Source: Stutzerimonas azotifigens (GTDB lineage Bacteria > Pseudomonadota > Gammaproteobacteria > Pseudomonadales > Pseudomonadaceae). From it: a stretch of 64,000 bases of DNA. Within the stretch, counting starts at the first letter, position 1. Each line of letters starts with the position of its first letter. Of this stretch, positions 52,743 to 62,240 are shown piece after piece. The DNA lies in NCBI RefSeq assembly GCF_013522725.1, contig NZ_JAAMRF010000008.1, positions 248,001 through 312,000 on the forward strand, written 5' to 3'. The position numbers and the translations under genes were made by a program. The notes below the pieces were generated by a model. That model did not search any database. It was given only the letters and a program-made list of their open reading frames with translations, and was not told the origin of the DNA.

Positions 52743-53141
52743 ATGCAGAGCAAAGCCGTACTGACCCAGACCGAAGTTGGCCAGATCCTGGCCGCGGCGC
52801 GCGCTGAAGCGCAGAACAACCAGTGGGCCGTGACCATCGCCGTGGTCGACGATGGCGGCCACCCGCTGGCGCTGGAGCGTCTGGACGGCTGCGCCCCGAT
52901 CGGTGCCTACATCGCCACCGAGAAGGCCCGTTCGGCGGCCCTCGGTCGCCGTGAAACCAAGGGCTACGAGGAGATGGTCAACGGCGGGCGCAGCGCGTTC
53001 CTGTCGGCACCGGTTGTCTGCTCGCTCGAAGGCGGCGTGCCGGTGATCGTGGACGGCCAGGTGATCGGTGCGGTCGGCGTTTCCGGCGTCAAGGCCGACC
53101 AGGACGCCCAGGTCGCCAAGGCCGGTGCCCAAGCGATCTGA
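52743..53141 (+). CDS. glcG: GlcG (HbpS-like DUF336 protein)
   Basis: A 132-residue GlcG of the glycolate operon. It has the family pattern [42 protein letters not shown] and [28 protein letters not shown]. Its biochemical role is unknown; it always travels with glycolate or similar oxidase genes. It is a paralogue of the protein at 45851-46297. AAAGGAGAG precedes the ATG, with 91 bases after glcF. Confidence 0.92.
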   Translation: MQSKAVLTQTEVGQILAAARAEAQNNQWAVTIAVVDDGGHPLALERLDGCAPIGAYIATEKARSAALGRRETKGYEEMVNGGRSAFLSAPVVCSLEGGVPVIVDGQVIGAVGVSGVKADQDAQVAKAGAQAI

Positions 53142-53224
53142 CACTGAAACCGCGGGTGCGCTGGCACCCGCATGCGAATCCATCGGCTGAACCCCTGCCC
53201 GAGCGGCAGACGGAGATAATGACA

Positions 53225-55399
53225 ATGACCGAGCGCGTAACCTGCAACCGCCTGCAAGTGGCGACCAATCTCAAGCAATTCGTCGATCAGGAAGTCCTGC
53301 CGGGTCTGGACCTGGATAGCGCCGCCTTCTGGAGCGGGCTGGACGCTCTGGTGCACGACCTGGCGCCGAAGAACCGCGATCTGCTGGCCGAGCGTGACCG
53401 CCTGCAGACCGAACTGGACAACTGGCACCGTGCCAATCCCGGCCCGGTTGCCGACATGCCGGCGTATCGGCAATTCCTCGAATCGATCGGCTACCTGCAG
53501 CCCGATCCGGGCGCTGTGCAGGCGGAGACGGCCAACGTCGACACCGAGATTTCCCAGCAGGCCGGCCCGCAGTTGGTGGTGCCGGTGATGAACGCGCGCT
53601 ATGCGCTCAACGCCGCCAACGCGCGCTGGGGTTCGCTGTATGACGCGCTGTACGGCACCGATGCCATCAGCGAAGAGGGCGGTGCGCAGAAGGGCCCGGG
53701 CTACAACGAAGTACGTGGCGCCAAGGTCATCGCCTTCGCCCGCAACGTGCTCGACCAGGCCGCGCCGTTGGCGCAGGGCTCGCATACCGACTCGGTGAGC
53801 TACCGCGTCCAGGACGGCCAACTGAAGGTTACCCTGGAAAACGGCACCGTCACCGGCCTGGCGCAGCCGGAGAAGTTTGTCGGTTATCAGGGCGAGGCCC
53901 TGGAGCCCAAGGCCGTGCTGCTGAAGAACAACGGCCTGCACATCGAAATCCAGATCGACCCGAACAGCCCGATCGGGCAAAGCGATCCGGCAGGCATCAA
54001 GGACCTGCTGATGGAATCGGCCCTGTCGACGATCCTCGACTGCGAAGACTCGGTCGCCGCGGTCGATGCCGACGACAAGGTGGTGGTCTACCGCAACTGG
54101 CTCGGCTTGATGAAGGGCGACCTCACCGAGGAAGTGAGCAAGGGCGGCGGCAGCTTCACCCGTCGACTCAACCCGGACCGCGAGTACACCGCGGCCGACG
54201 GCGGCAACCTCAAGCTGCATGGCCGTTCGCTGCTGTTCATCCGCAACGTTGGCCACCTGATGACCAACCCGGCCATCCTCGACGGCGAAGGCCGTGAAGT
54301 ACCCGAAGGCATCCTCGACGGTGTGTTCACCAGCCTGATCGCCAAGCACGACCTCGCGCGTCAGGGCAACTCGCGCACCGGCAGCGTCTACATCGTCAAG
54401 CCGAAGATGCACGGGCCGAAGGAAGTCGCCTTCGCCGACGAACTGTTCGGCCGCGTCGAGGACCTCATCGGCCTGCCGCGCAACACCCTGAAGATGGGCA
54501 TCATGGACGAGGAGCGGCGTACCAGCGTCAACCTCAAGGCCTGCATCGGCGCAGCGAAGAGCCGCGTCGCCTTCATCAACACCGGTTTCCTCGACCGCAC
54601 CGGTGACGAGATGCACACCGCCATGGAAGCCGGCCCGATGCTGCGCAAGGGCGACATGAAGAGCACGCCATGGATCCAGGCCTACGAGCGCAACAACGTG
54701 CTGGTCGGCCTGGCCTGCGGGCTGCGCGGTAAGGCGCAGATCGGCAAGGGCATGTGGGCCATGCCGGACCTGATGGCGGCCATGCTCGAGCAGAAGATCG
54801 GCCATCCCAAGGCCGGTGCCAACACCGCCTGGGTGCCGTCGCCGACCGCTGCGACCCTGCATGCGCTGCATTATCACCAGGTCAGTGTTCAGGCCATTCA
54901 GCAGGAGCTGGAAGCTGTCGACCTGTCCGCCGAGCGTGACAAGCTGCTCGACGCCCTGCTGACCGTGCCGGTGGCCGTCGAGCGTAACTGGAGCGACGAC
55001 GCCATCCAGCAGGAACTGGACAACAACTGCCAGGGCATCCTCGGCTACGTGGTGCGCTGGGTCGAACAGGGCGTCGGCTGCTCCAAGGTGCCGGATATCC
55101 ATAACGTCGGGCTGATGGAAGACCGCGCCACGCTACGCATTTCCAGCCAGCACCTGGCCAACTGGTTGCACCATGGCGTGGTCACCCGCGAGCGGGTCCA
55201 GGAGACGCTGGAGCGCATGGCCAAGGTGGTCGATGGGCAGAATGCTGGCGATCCGCTATATCGCCCGATGGCTGCGGATTACACTCGGTCGATCGCCTTC
55301 AAGGCGGCCTGCGATCTGGTCTTCAAGGGTCGCGAGCAACCGAGCGGCTATACCGAGCCGCTGCTGCATCAGTGGAGGCTGACCTTCAAGCAGGGCTAA
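53225..55399 (+). CDS. glcB: Malate synthase G (GlcB)
   Basis: A 724-residue monomeric malate synthase G, condensing glyoxylate (from GlcDEF) with acetyl-CoA to malate. Active-site regions are visible: [14 protein letters not shown], the large conserved [22 protein letters not shown] and [22 protein letters not shown] (metal-ligand Glu region), and [13 protein letters not shown] near the C terminus. I chose the ATG at 53225 ([10 protein letters not shown]) because GGAG lies 9 bases upstream; an ATG at 53219 is only 3 bases from it. The large open frame on the opposite strand is a codon shadow. Confidence 0.96.
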   Translation: MTERVTCNRLQVATNLKQFVDQEVLPGLDLDSAAFWSGLDALVHDLAPKNRDLLAERDRLQTELDNWHRANPGPVADMPAYRQFLESIGYLQPDPGAVQAETANVDTEISQQAGPQLVVPVMNARYALNAANARWGSLYDALYGTDAISEEGGAQKGPGYNEVRGAKVIAFARNVLDQAAPLAQGSHTDSVSYRVQDGQLKVTLENGTVTGLAQPEKFVGYQGEALEPKAVLLKNNGLHIEIQIDPNSPIGQSDPAGIKDLLMESALSTILDCEDSVAAVDADDKVVVYRNWLGLMKGDLTEEVSKGGGSFTRRLNPDREYTAADGGNLKLHGRSLLFIRNVGHLMTNPAILDGEGREVPEGILDGVFTSLIAKHDLARQGNSRTGSVYIVKPKMHGPKEVAFADELFGRVEDLIGLPRNTLKMGIMDEERRTSVNLKACIGAAKSRVAFINTGFLDRTGDEMHTAMEAGPMLRKGDMKSTPWIQAYERNNVLVGLACGLRGKAQIGKGMWAMPDLMAAMLEQKIGHPKAGANTAWVPSPTAATLHALHYHQVSVQAIQQELEAVDLSAERDKLLDALLTVPVAVERNWSDDAIQQELDNNCQGILGYVVRWVEQGVGCSKVPDIHNVGLMEDRATLRISSQHLANWLHHGVVTRERVQETLERMAKVVDGQNAGDPLYRPMAADYTRSIAFKAACDLVFKGREQPSGYTEPLLHQWRLTFKQG

Positions 55400-55427
55400 G
55401 CGCCCGCAGCGGTAGACAGTAGATCAA

Positions 55428-55457
55428 GAGCCCCGGTCGCCTCAGGCACCGGGGCTC
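55428..55457 (+). terminator. Hairpin after glcB
   Basis: GAGCCCCGGT (55428-55437) and ACCGGGGCTC (55448-55457) are perfect 10-bp arms with a 10-base loop, 29 bases after glcB. No T-run follows. It may end the glcDEFGB message before glcA. Confidence 0.65.
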
Positions 55458-55572
55458 GCGAGCATTGGCGCAGGCCCTTTCGACGCGTGGGGCCGGCGTC
55501 TTCGGGAACGGTGCCGTAGATGCGCCGTCCCATGCGGGGACCGGGTACGACCCGGACAATAAAGTGGTTCAC

Positions 55573-55580
55573 AAAAACAA
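55573..55580 (+). promoter_or_regulatory. CA motif ahead of glcA
   Basis: AAAAACAA lies 14 bases before the glcA ATG, overlapping the usual ribosome-site zone. It fits the AANAANAA pattern for Hfq/Crc binding. Inferred. Confidence 0.4.
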
Positions 55581-55594
55581 TACAGGGACCCAAC

Positions 55595-57298
55595 ATGAGT
55601 CAAACGCTGCTGTCCATTCTGGCCTTCGTGCCACTGGTACTGGCGGGTGTGCTACTGATCGGCTTTCGCTGGCCGGCCAAGTTCGCCATGCCGCTGGTGT
55701 TTCTTCTCACCGCACTGATCGGCCTGCTGGCCTGGGACATGACGCTCAACCGCGTTATCGCCTCGACGCTGCAAGGTCTGATTCTCACCGCCTCGATCCT
55801 CTGGATCATCTTTGGCGCCATCCTCCTTCTCAACACGCTCAAGCACTCGGGCGGCATCGCCTCGATCCGCCGGGGCTTTGCCAACGTCAGCCCCGATAAA
55901 CGGGTGCAGGTACTGATCGTCGCCTGGCTGTTCGGCTGCTTCATCGAAGGGGCGTCGGGCTTCGGTACACCCGCCGCGGTCGTCGCGCCGCTGCTGGTGG
56001 CGCTCGGTTTCCCGGCGCTGGCCGCGGTCGTGCTGGGGATGATGGTGCAGTCCACGCCGGTATCGTTCGGCGCGGTGGGCACGCCGATCCTGGTGGGCGT
56101 CGGGGGCGGCCTCGACCAGGCAGGCATCGGCGCGCAGCTGGCGGCCGTGGGCAGCAACTGGGACGTGTTCTTCCACCTGATCTTCTCGCGAGTGGCGATC
56201 ATTCATGCCCTGTGCGGCATTCTCATGCCGCTGATCATGCTCAGCATCATGACCCGCTACTTCGGCCGCAACCACTCCTGGAGCGAAGGCTTGAAGATGG
56301 CGCCGTTCGCCATCTTCACCGGCTTTGCCTTCGTCATTCCCTATGCGCTGGCAGGCGTCTTCCTCGGGCCTGAGTTCCCGGCGATGATCGGTGCGCTGGT
56401 AGGTCTGGCGATCGTGGTACCGGCAGCCAAGGCGGGCTTCATGCTGCCCAAGGACAGCTGGGACTTCGCACCGCCGAGCGAGTGGCCGGTCGAGTGGATG
56501 GGCAAGATCGAGATGAAGATCGAGGACGTCGCCGGTCGGGCGCCGATCTCCGTGCCGATGGCCTGGGCTCCGTACCTGCTGCTCGCGGTGTTCCTGGTGA
56601 TCTCGCGGACCTTCCCCCAGGTCAAAGCCGCGCTCATGTCGTTGAGCTTCGGCTGGCGCGACATCCTCGGCGAAACCGGCGTCTCGGGCACCCTCGAGCC
56701 GCTGTATCTGCCGGGCGGGATCCTCTGCATGGTCGTGCTGGTGACCTTCTTCCTGCACCGGATGAAGGCGGCGCAGCTTGCGGCCGCGATCTCCGAGTCG
56801 AGCAAGACGCTGCTCGGCGCGGGCTTCGTGCTGATCTTCACCATTCCGATGGTGCGCATCCTGATCAACTCCGGGGTCAACGGCTCCGATCTGGTGTCGA
56901 TGCCGGTGGCTATGGCTCAGTTGGTGGCGAACAGCGTCGGCGACGTCTATCCGTTCTTCGCGCCTGCGGTCGGTGCCCTGGGCGCCTTCATCGCCGGCTC
57001 CAACACGGTGGCCAACCTGATGCTGTCGCAGTTCCAGTTCAACACCGCCGGCCTGCTCGGGTTGTCCGGTGCGTTGATGGTGGCGCTGCAGTCGGTGGGC
57101 GCCGCAGCCGGCAACATGATCGCGATCCACAACGTGGTGGCCGCTTCGGCGACGGTCGGCCTGCTCGGTCGTGAAGGGGTGACCCTGCGCAAGACCATGC
57201 TGCCGACGCTGTATTACCTGGTACTGGCCGGCATCATTGGCCTGATCGGGTTCTACGTTATCGGCATCAGCGATCCGTTGGTGGGCGTTGCCCGCTGA
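55595..57298 (+). CDS. glcA: Glycolate/L-lactate permease (LldP family)
   Basis: A 567-residue permease with about 13 membrane helices of the LctP/LldP family. It shows [28 protein letters not shown] (family signature), [17 protein letters not shown], and a C-terminal half with [18 protein letters not shown] and [18 protein letters not shown]. Its place right after glcB makes glycolate the likely main substrate (GlcA), though these carriers also take D/L-lactate. I started at MSQTLLSIL (55595); the frame is open further upstream without homology. The hairpin before it suggests its own promoter in the 195-base gap. Confidence 0.9.
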   Translation: MSQTLLSILAFVPLVLAGVLLIGFRWPAKFAMPLVFLLTALIGLLAWDMTLNRVIASTLQGLILTASILWIIFGAILLLNTLKHSGGIASIRRGFANVSPDKRVQVLIVAWLFGCFIEGASGFGTPAAVVAPLLVALGFPALAAVVLGMMVQSTPVSFGAVGTPILVGVGGGLDQAGIGAQLAAVGSNWDVFFHLIFSRVAIIHALCGILMPLIMLSIMTRYFGRNHSWSEGLKMAPFAIFTGFAFVIPYALAGVFLGPEFPAMIGALVGLAIVVPAAKAGFMLPKDSWDFAPPSEWPVEWMGKIEMKIEDVAGRAPISVPMAWAPYLLLAVFLVISRTFPQVKAALMSLSFGWRDILGETGVSGTLEPLYLPGGILCMVVLVTFFLHRMKAAQLAAAISESSKTLLGAGFVLIFTIPMVRILINSGVNGSDLVSMPVAMAQLVANSVGDVYPFFAPAVGALGAFIAGSNTVANLMLSQFQFNTAGLLGLSGALMVALQSVGAAAGNMIAIHNVVAASATVGLLGREGVTLRKTMLPTLYYLVLAGIIGLIGFYVIGISDPLVGVAR

Positions 57299-57311
57299 GG
57301 ATCCTTGTTGC

Positions 57312-57343
57312 ACACAACGGGCGGCCATGGCCGCCCGTTGTGT
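57312..57343. terminator. 32-bp perfect palindrome after glcA
   Basis: Bases 57312-57343 are a perfect palindrome (half-site ACACAACGGGCGGCC, centre AT), giving a long stem with essentially no unpaired loop, 14 bases after glcA. It is followed by TTCC. Function as terminator is inferred. Confidence 0.65.
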
Positions 57344-57450
57344 TTCCAGAGCGGCGGCCGGGTTCCCAGTGGCTGGCGCTCCACCGTTTGGCGCCGCGCT
57401 GCTTTTTGGTATAGGTTGCGGCGCAATCGACACATTTTCCGAGGTCATTG

Positions 57451-57618
57451 ATGAAGAAGTGGCAATGCGTGGTATGCGGTTTGATCTATGACGAAGCCCT
57501 TGGCTGGCCGGACGACGGCATCGCACCGGGTACCCGCTGGGAAGACGTGCCCGCGGACTGGCTCTGCCCGGATTGCGGCGTCGGCAAGCTCGACTTCGAG
57601 ATGATCGAGATCAGCTGA
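57451..57618 (+). CDS. Rubredoxin
   Basis: A 55-residue rubredoxin. The FeCys4 site is complete: C6-x2-C9-G (CVVCG) and C39-x2-C42-G (CPDCG). Conserved aromatic residues are W4, Y13, W30 and W37. It carries electrons from the reductase encoded 29 bases downstream to an acceptor such as an alkane hydroxylase, or in an oxidative-stress chain. P. aeruginosa has two tandem rubredoxin genes at this locus (rubA1, rubA2); only one is present here. Spacing and context indicate one operon with the reductase. Confidence 0.95.
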   Translation: MKKWQCVVCGLIYDEALGWPDDGIAPGTRWEDVPADWLCPDCGVGKLDFEMIEIS

Positions 57619-57647
57619 TTCACGTCCACCCTCAGAGGAACGAAACC

Positions 57648-58832
57648 ATGACCGATCCCGTCGTCATCGTCGGAACCGGCCTGGCCGGTTACAACCTGGC
57701 CCGCGAGCTGCGCAAGCTCGACAGCACCACGCCGTTGCTGCTGATCACCGCCGATGACGGGCGCTCCTATTCCAAGCCGATGCTCTCCACCGGCTTCGGC
57801 AAGAACAAGGATGCTGCAGGCCTGGGCATGGCCACGGCCGGTGCGATGGCCGAGCAGCTGAATGCGGAAATCCGCACCCATACCCGCGTTACCCGTATCG
57901 AGCCAGCCGCCCGGCGAGTCTGGATCGGCGACGAGCCGGTGCCGTATCGCGACCTGGTACTCGCTTGGGGCGCGCAGACGCTCCGTGTACCTGTGGAAGG
58001 CGATGCGCAGGACGCGATTTATCCGATCAACGATCTGCTCGACTATGGGCGATTCCGCCTCGCTGCCGAGGGCAAGCGGCGGGTGCTGATCCTCGGTGCC
58101 GGGCTGATCGGCTGCGAATTCGCCAACGACCTGCTGCTCGGCGGTTACTCGGTGGATCTGGTGGCGCCCTGCGAGCAAATCATGCCCGGCCTGCTGCCGG
58201 TGCAGGCGGCCACCGCGGTGCAGGGCGGTATCGAGTCGCTTGGTGCACGCTTTCATTTAGGTCCGGTGCTGAGCCGCCTGGACCGGGCTGTCGAAGGCCT
58301 GACGGCCGCCTTGTCCGATGGCAGTACCTTGGAATGCGACCTGGTGGTCAGTGCGGTGGGCCTGCGTCCACGTACCGAACTGGCGGCCGAAGCAGGTCTG
58401 GAGGTCGCGCGTGGCGTGGTGGTCGATCGCCTGCTGCAGACCTCGCAGCCCAACGTATACGCCCTGGGCGATTGCGCCGAGGTCGAAGGGCTCAATCTGC
58501 TCTACGTGATGCCACTGATGAGCGGAGCTCGGGCGCTGGCCCAGACCTTGTCGGGCACACCGACGATGGTCAGCTACGGTCCGATGCCGATTACCGTCAA
58601 GACGCCGGCATGCCCATTGGTAGTCTCGCCTCCCGCGGCTGATAGCCAGGGCCAGTGGCAGGTCGAAGGCGAGGGGGCGGACATCCGTGCGCTGTTCCGC
58701 GATGCCGAGGGGCGGCTGCTCGGCTATGCCCTGACCGGGGCGTGTGTTGGCGAGCGTTTAGCCCTGAACAAGCAGCTTCCGCCGGTGCTGGCGGATCTGC
58801 CGCACGTTCTGTCGCTCACGCCGTCGGCTTGA
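57648..58832 (+). CDS. Rubredoxin-NAD(+) reductase
   Basis: A 394-residue FAD/NAD(P)-binding reductase that transfers electrons from NADH to rubredoxin. It has FAD motif [17 protein letters not shown] (5-21), NAD motif [17 protein letters not shown] in the middle, and [13 protein letters not shown] (second FAD motif) near residue 280. The C-terminal domain contacts rubredoxin. I chose the ATG at 57648 with AGAGGAA upstream; the open frame extends back into the rubredoxin gene in another frame. It corresponds in position to PA5349 of P. aeruginosa. Confidence 0.93.
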   Translation: MTDPVVIVGTGLAGYNLARELRKLDSTTPLLLITADDGRSYSKPMLSTGFGKNKDAAGLGMATAGAMAEQLNAEIRTHTRVTRIEPAARRVWIGDEPVPYRDLVLAWGAQTLRVPVEGDAQDAIYPINDLLDYGRFRLAAEGKRRVLILGAGLIGCEFANDLLLGGYSVDLVAPCEQIMPGLLPVQAATAVQGGIESLGARFHLGPVLSRLDRAVEGLTAALSDGSTLECDLVVSAVGLRPRTELAAEAGLEVARGVVVDRLLQTSQPNVYALGDCAEVEGLNLLYVMPLMSGARALAQTLSGTPTMVSYGPMPITVKTPACPLVVSPPAADSQGQWQVEGEGADIRALFRDAEGRLLGYALTGACVGERLALNKQLPPVLADLPHVLSLTPSA

Positions 58833-58976
58833 TCGCAAAACCCGTGAGCGGCACTGGCGCGGCTCCGGAGCGCATGCCATTCTCCTTGTGTCTGCCCAGC
58901 TAGAGCTGTCGCAGCGCCTTCGCTGTTCTGGATAACAGCGGGACACAACAACAAAAACGTCTTAAAGAGGCTACCA

Positions 58977-59249
58977 ATGCGTAAACCGGAACTCGCCGCA
59001 GCCATTGCGGAAAAGGCCGACCTCACCAAGGATCAGGCCAATCGCGTCCTCAACGCCGTTCTCGATGAAATCATCAACGCCCTGAACCGCAAGGACAGTG
59101 TCACGTTGGTCGGCTTCGGCACCTTCGTTCAGCGTCACCGTGGTGCACGCAACGGAAAGAATCCGCAAACGGGCGAGCCGGTGACGATCAAGGCGAGCAA
59201 CACGGTGGCATTCAAGCCTGGAAAGTCGCTCAAAGACGCAATCAACTGA
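58977..59249 (+). CDS. DNA-binding protein HU (alpha type)
   Basis: A 90-residue HU/IHF-family nucleoid protein. It has an N-terminal helical dimerisation part (MRKPELAAAIAEKADLTKDQANRVLNAVLDEI), then the GFGTFVQRHRGARNGKNPQTGEPV beta-arm with the DNA-kinking NPQTG tip. The position next to rubredoxin reductase and the MRKPELAAAIAEKADLTK start match HupA of pseudomonads (PA5348). The leader has ACAACAACAAAAAC (58945-58958), an unusually long CA-type tract, then AAAGAGG before the ATG. Confidence 0.95.
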   Translation: MRKPELAAAIAEKADLTKDQANRVLNAVLDEIINALNRKDSVTLVGFGTFVQRHRGARNGKNPQTGEPVTIKASNTVAFKPGKSLKDAIN

Positions 59250-59258
59250 ACACCGGGG

Positions 59259-59286
59259 CCATCCGGGACCCAAAAGCCCCGGATGG
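59259..59286 (+). terminator. Hairpin after the HU gene
   Basis: CCATCCGGG (59259-59267) and CCCGGATGG (59278-59286) form a perfect 9-bp stem with a 10-base loop, 9 bases after the HU stop. A weaker alternative pairs CCGGGGC with GCCCCGG. There is no T-run. Confidence 0.6.
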
Positions 59287-59370
59287 TCACTCTGTGGCTG
59301 CTTGGGCTGATGTAGTTCTCAGAGCAAATCGCTACACTGCGCGTCGTCTTCCCTTCAACCGAGACCGCGC

Positions 59371-59769
59371 ATGAAATTCCGCTTCCTTCTATGGATGCTG
59401 GGCCGCCTCATGGCCAAGGCCAGTCGCACCAATCCCGACTTCCAGCAACAACTCGCCGGCAAGGACTTGACCTTTCAGCTGCATAGCCTCGACGGTAAGG
59501 TCGCCCGCCACTTCGTGGTCAAGGATCAGCGCATCTCCAGCAGCAGCGGCAGCATCGCCGAGCCGGCTTTCGCCATCGGTTTCAAGGACAGCGCCTACGG
59601 CTACGCCACCCTGACCGCCAAGAACAAGCAGCTGGCCTTCATGCAGGGCATCCAGAACAAGGACATCCAGATCCAGGGCAACCCGGCACTGGTGGTCTGG
59701 TTCCAGAGCCTGACGAAATACCTGAAGCCCAGGAAGAAGAAGCCGACGCAGCCGGCGTCGTCGGTCTAG
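59371..59769 (+). CDS. SCP2-like (sterol carrier fold) protein
   Basis: A 132-residue cytoplasmic protein. The central part resembles an SCP2 lipid-binding fold: LTFQLHSLDGKVARHFVVKDQRIS, then PAFAIGFKDSAYGYATLTAKNKQLAFMQGIQNKDIQIQGNPALVVWF. The C terminus is Lys-rich (KPRKKKPTQP). It is a conserved neighbour of HU in pseudomonads, with no defined function that I know. The N-terminal hydrophobic patch (FRFLLWMLGRLMA) could touch membranes. It is probably a single gene. Confidence 0.7.
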   Translation: MKFRFLLWMLGRLMAKASRTNPDFQQQLAGKDLTFQLHSLDGKVARHFVVKDQRISSSSGSIAEPAFAIGFKDSAYGYATLTAKNKQLAFMQGIQNKDIQIQGNPALVVWFQSLTKYLKPRKKKPTQPASSV

Positions 59770-59839
59770 ATCCGGTCCCCTGCGCACCCTGTGGGCGCGA
59801 CCTTGGGCGCGAACAGGTTCAGCGCCGATTTCCCTCCTT

Positions 59840-59859
59840 CGCGGTCAAGACCGCTCCCA
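59840..59859. repeat. Single REP unit at the gcdR 3' end
   Basis: A third copy of the REP palindrome GCGGTC-AA-GACCGC plus TCCCA, matching the pair at 19772-19934. It overlaps the last codons and stop of gcdR (59845-59859). Confidence 0.85.
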
Positions 59860-60801
59860 TAAGTCGCCTATCGGCGGGGCGTCTGCCATGGAGAGGTCTT
59901 TCTGCTGCTGCGCCACCCAGGCGTGCGCCTCGTCCAGGAGCCAGTCCCGAAAAGCGTTGAGTGCAGCAGATTCGACCTTGCGCTCCGGGATGATCAGGAA
60001 ATAGGCGCGTTCGCTCAGGTAGGCATGCTCCTGCGCCACCACCAGGCGCCCTTCGTCCAGTTCGCGCTGGATCAAGAACGGCGGAATCAGAGCGATGCCC
60101 ATCTCATGCATCGCTGCCTGCGCCAGCATCGAGAACAGCTCATAACGCGGCCCTGTCATATCCCGAGGGACGTTCATTCCCTGGGAGGCGAACCAGTGCC
60201 GCCAGGCATAGGGTCGCGTGGTCTGCTGCAGCAGCGGAAGGGTGGCAATCTGTTCGGCGGTGAAGCCGGCGCGGCCCTTCAGTAGCGCCGGACTGCAGAC
60301 CGGTTTAGGGTCTTCGCGCATGAGAAAGTGCGAGCGGGTACCCGACCACTCCCCATCGCCGAAATACACGGCGGCGTCGAAATCGGTGTCGGCGAACAGG
60401 AACGGCCGGGTGCGGTTGGTCAGGTTGACGGTGATCTGCGGGTGCAGCGCCTGGAAATGTTTGAGGCGCGGTAGCAGCCACTGGGTGCCGAATGTGGGAA
60501 CGACCGCCAGCTCGATACCCGTCGCGCCCTGCTGGGCCATCACCGACAGGGTGTCGCGCTCGACCGCGTCGAGCTGCGCCGCGACCCGGCGGCTGTAGGA
60601 TTCGCCGGCCTCGGTGAGCTTCACGCCGCGGCGCGAGCGGCGAAACAGCTCGGTGCCAAGGAAGGCCTCAAGCGCGGCGATCTGGCGGCACACCGCGCCC
60701 TGGGTCAGCGCCAGCTCCTCGGCGGCGCGGGTAAAGCTCTGGTGGCGCGCGGACGCCTCGAAGGCGATCAGCGCCGCGGTGCTGGGGATCTTGCGACGCA
60801 T
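59845..60801 (-). CDS. gcdR: LysR-family regulator GcdR
   Basis: A 318-residue LysR regulator of the GcvA-like subgroup. It has an N-terminal winged helix (PSTAALIAFEASARHQSFTRAAEELALTQGAVCRQIAALEAFLGTELFRR, about 6-55) and a substrate-binding domain (about 95-300). Divergent from gcdH, it is the equivalent of P. aeruginosa PA0448 and the known glutarate-pathway regulator GcdR. Its last residues, LWERS, and TGA are written by a REP element, so the C terminus has probably been altered or extended by REP insertion. Confidence 0.88.
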   Translation of the reverse strand: MRRKIPSTAALIAFEASARHQSFTRAAEELALTQGAVCRQIAALEAFLGTELFRRSRRGVKLTEAGESYSRRVAAQLDAVERDTLSVMAQQGATGIELAVVPTFGTQWLLPRLKHFQALHPQITVNLTNRTRPFLFADTDFDAAVYFGDGEWSGTRSHFLMREDPKPVCSPALLKGRAGFTAEQIATLPLLQQTTRPYAWRHWFASQGMNVPRDMTGPRYELFSMLAQAAMHEMGIALIPPFLIQRELDEGRLVVAQEHAYLSERAYFLIIPERKVESAALNAFRDWLLDEAHAWVAQQQKDLSMADAPPIGDLWERS

Positions 60802-60860
60802 GCGCAGGCCTCACAGATTAAGGGTCGGCAGAGGCGCTTGATCTTGCTCGGAGTGAGTAA

Positions 60861-60882
60861 ATTGCACAATAGGCTGCGAAAT
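60861..60882. promoter_or_regulatory. Candidate GcdR operator
   Basis: ATTGCACA (60861-60868) and TGCGAAAT (60875-60882) are imperfect inverted arms (6 of 8 positions), a layout that can hold a LysR-type T-N11-A site, in the 152-base gcdR-gcdH gap, 71 bases before gcdH. Inferred from pattern only. Confidence 0.35.
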
Positions 60883-60953
60883 CCTCGTTTGCTCTGCCGC
60901 CCCGATCAACCTAGCCTCGACGTGACGTCCACCTACAAGAATCCGAGGGACCC

Positions 60954-62135
60954 ATGGCCGGCAACGCACGCTTCAATTGGATCGACCCACTCCTGCTCGA
61001 CGAGCAACTCACCGACGAAGAGCGCATGGTGCAGCGTAGCGCCGCGCAGTTCTGCGCCGCCAAGCTGGCGCCGCGCGTGCTCGAAGCCTTCCGCCATGAA
61101 AAGACCGACCCGGCGATCTTCCGAGAGATGGGCGAGACCGGTCTGCTCGGCGCGACCATTCCGGTCGAGTACGGCGGCAGCGGGATGAACTACGTGTGCT
61201 ACGGGCTGATCGCCCGCGAAGTCGAGCGCATCGACTCGGGTTACCGCTCTATGATGAGCGTGCAGTCGTCCCTGGTGATGGTGCCGATCAATGAGTTCGG
61301 CAACGAAGCGACGAAGCAGAAGTACCTGCCCAAGCTCGCCAGCGGCGAATACATCGGCTGCTTCGGCCTGACCGAACCCGACCACGGCTCCGACCCCGGC
61401 TCGATGGTCACCCGGGCGAAGAAGGTCGACGGCGGCTATCGCCTGTCCGGCGCCAAGATGTGGATCACCAACAGCCCGATCGCCGACGTCTTCGTGGTCT
61501 GGGCCAAGGACGACGAGGGCGCGATCCGCGGCTTCGTACTGGAAAAGGGCTGGGAAGGCCTGTCCGCCCCGGCGATACACGGCAAGGTCGGCCTGCGCGC
61601 CTCGATAACCGGCGAGATCGTGATGGACAACGTGTTCTGCCCCGAGGAGAACGCCTTCCCCGACGTGCGCGGCCTGAAGGGCCCGTTCACTTGCCTGAAC
61701 TCCGCCCGCTACGGCATCAGCTGGGGCGCGCTGGGCGCCGCCGAATTCTGCTGGCACACCGCGCGCCAGTACGTGCTCGATCGCCAGCAGTTCGGTCGCC
61801 CGCTGGCGGCCAACCAGCTGATCCAAAAGAAGCTGGCCGACATGCAGACCGAGATCACCCTGGCCCTGCAGGGTTGTCTGCGCCTGGGGCGGATGAAGGA
61901 TGAAGGCAGCGCGGCGGTGGAAATCACCTCGATCATGAAGCGCAACAGCTGCGGCAAGGCGCTCGACGTGGCGCGCATGGCCCGCGACATGATGGGCGGC
62001 AACGGCATCAGCGACGAATTCGGCGTGGCCCGTCATCTGGTCAACCTCGAAGTGGTGAACACCTACGAGGGTACCCACGACGTGCACGCGCTGATCCTCG
62101 GCCGCGCACAGACCGGCATCCAGGCGTTCTTTTGA
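60954..62135 (+). CDS. gcdH: Glutaryl-CoA dehydrogenase GcdH
   Basis: A 393-residue acyl-CoA dehydrogenase-fold enzyme that oxidises and decarboxylates glutaryl-CoA to crotonyl-CoA with FAD (lysine, glutarate and tryptophan breakdown). It has [12 protein letters not shown] (substrate region), [54 protein letters not shown] and catalytic Glu at about 372 in [29 protein letters not shown] precedes the ATG. Electrons go to ETF. Divergent from gcdR and followed by the CoA-transferase gene. Confidence 0.95.
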   Translation: MAGNARFNWIDPLLLDEQLTDEERMVQRSAAQFCAAKLAPRVLEAFRHEKTDPAIFREMGETGLLGATIPVEYGGSGMNYVCYGLIAREVERIDSGYRSMMSVQSSLVMVPINEFGNEATKQKYLPKLASGEYIGCFGLTEPDHGSDPGSMVTRAKKVDGGYRLSGAKMWITNSPIADVFVVWAKDDEGAIRGFVLEKGWEGLSAPAIHGKVGLRASITGEIVMDNVFCPEENAFPDVRGLKGPFTCLNSARYGISWGALGAAEFCWHTARQYVLDRQQFGRPLAANQLIQKKLADMQTEITLALQGCLRLGRMKDEGSAAVEITSIMKRNSCGKALDVARMARDMMGGNGISDEFGVARHLVNLEVVNTYEGTHDVHALILGRAQTGIQAFF

Positions 62136-62141
62136 CTGTTC

Positions 62142-62214
62142 GTAGGGTGGATGACGCTTTTTTCATCCACCGTTGGCCACGCAACGTGGATGGGTGAAGC
62201 GTCATCCACCCTAC
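62142..62214. repeat. Nested inverted repeat between gcdH and gcdG
   Basis: Outer arms GTAGGGTGGATGACGCTT (62142-62159) and its exact reverse complement (62197-62214) enclose inner arms CATCCAC (62164-62170)/GTGGATG (62186-62192) and a CGTTG/CAACG core (62171-62186). The whole 73 bases can form one long hairpin or cruciform. It begins 6 bases after the gcdH stop. Sequence style matches intergenic repeats common in the P. stutzeri group and is unrelated to the REP unit at 19772. Confidence 0.85.
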
Positions 62215-62240
62215 ATTCATTGAGCTTCGAGGCTTCGCCT

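Noticed and set aside
52964-55102. A 712-codon open frame on the minus strand across glcG and glcB
   Set aside because: It is the codon shadow of glcB in GC-rich DNA: His/Val/Asp-rich composition, no homology pattern, no ribosome site, and it covers a certain malate synthase gene.
62151-62240. Extension of the CoA-transferase into the upstream repeat
   Set aside because: The 30 extra codons fall in the nested inverted repeat; homology starts at 62241 with a better ribosome site.
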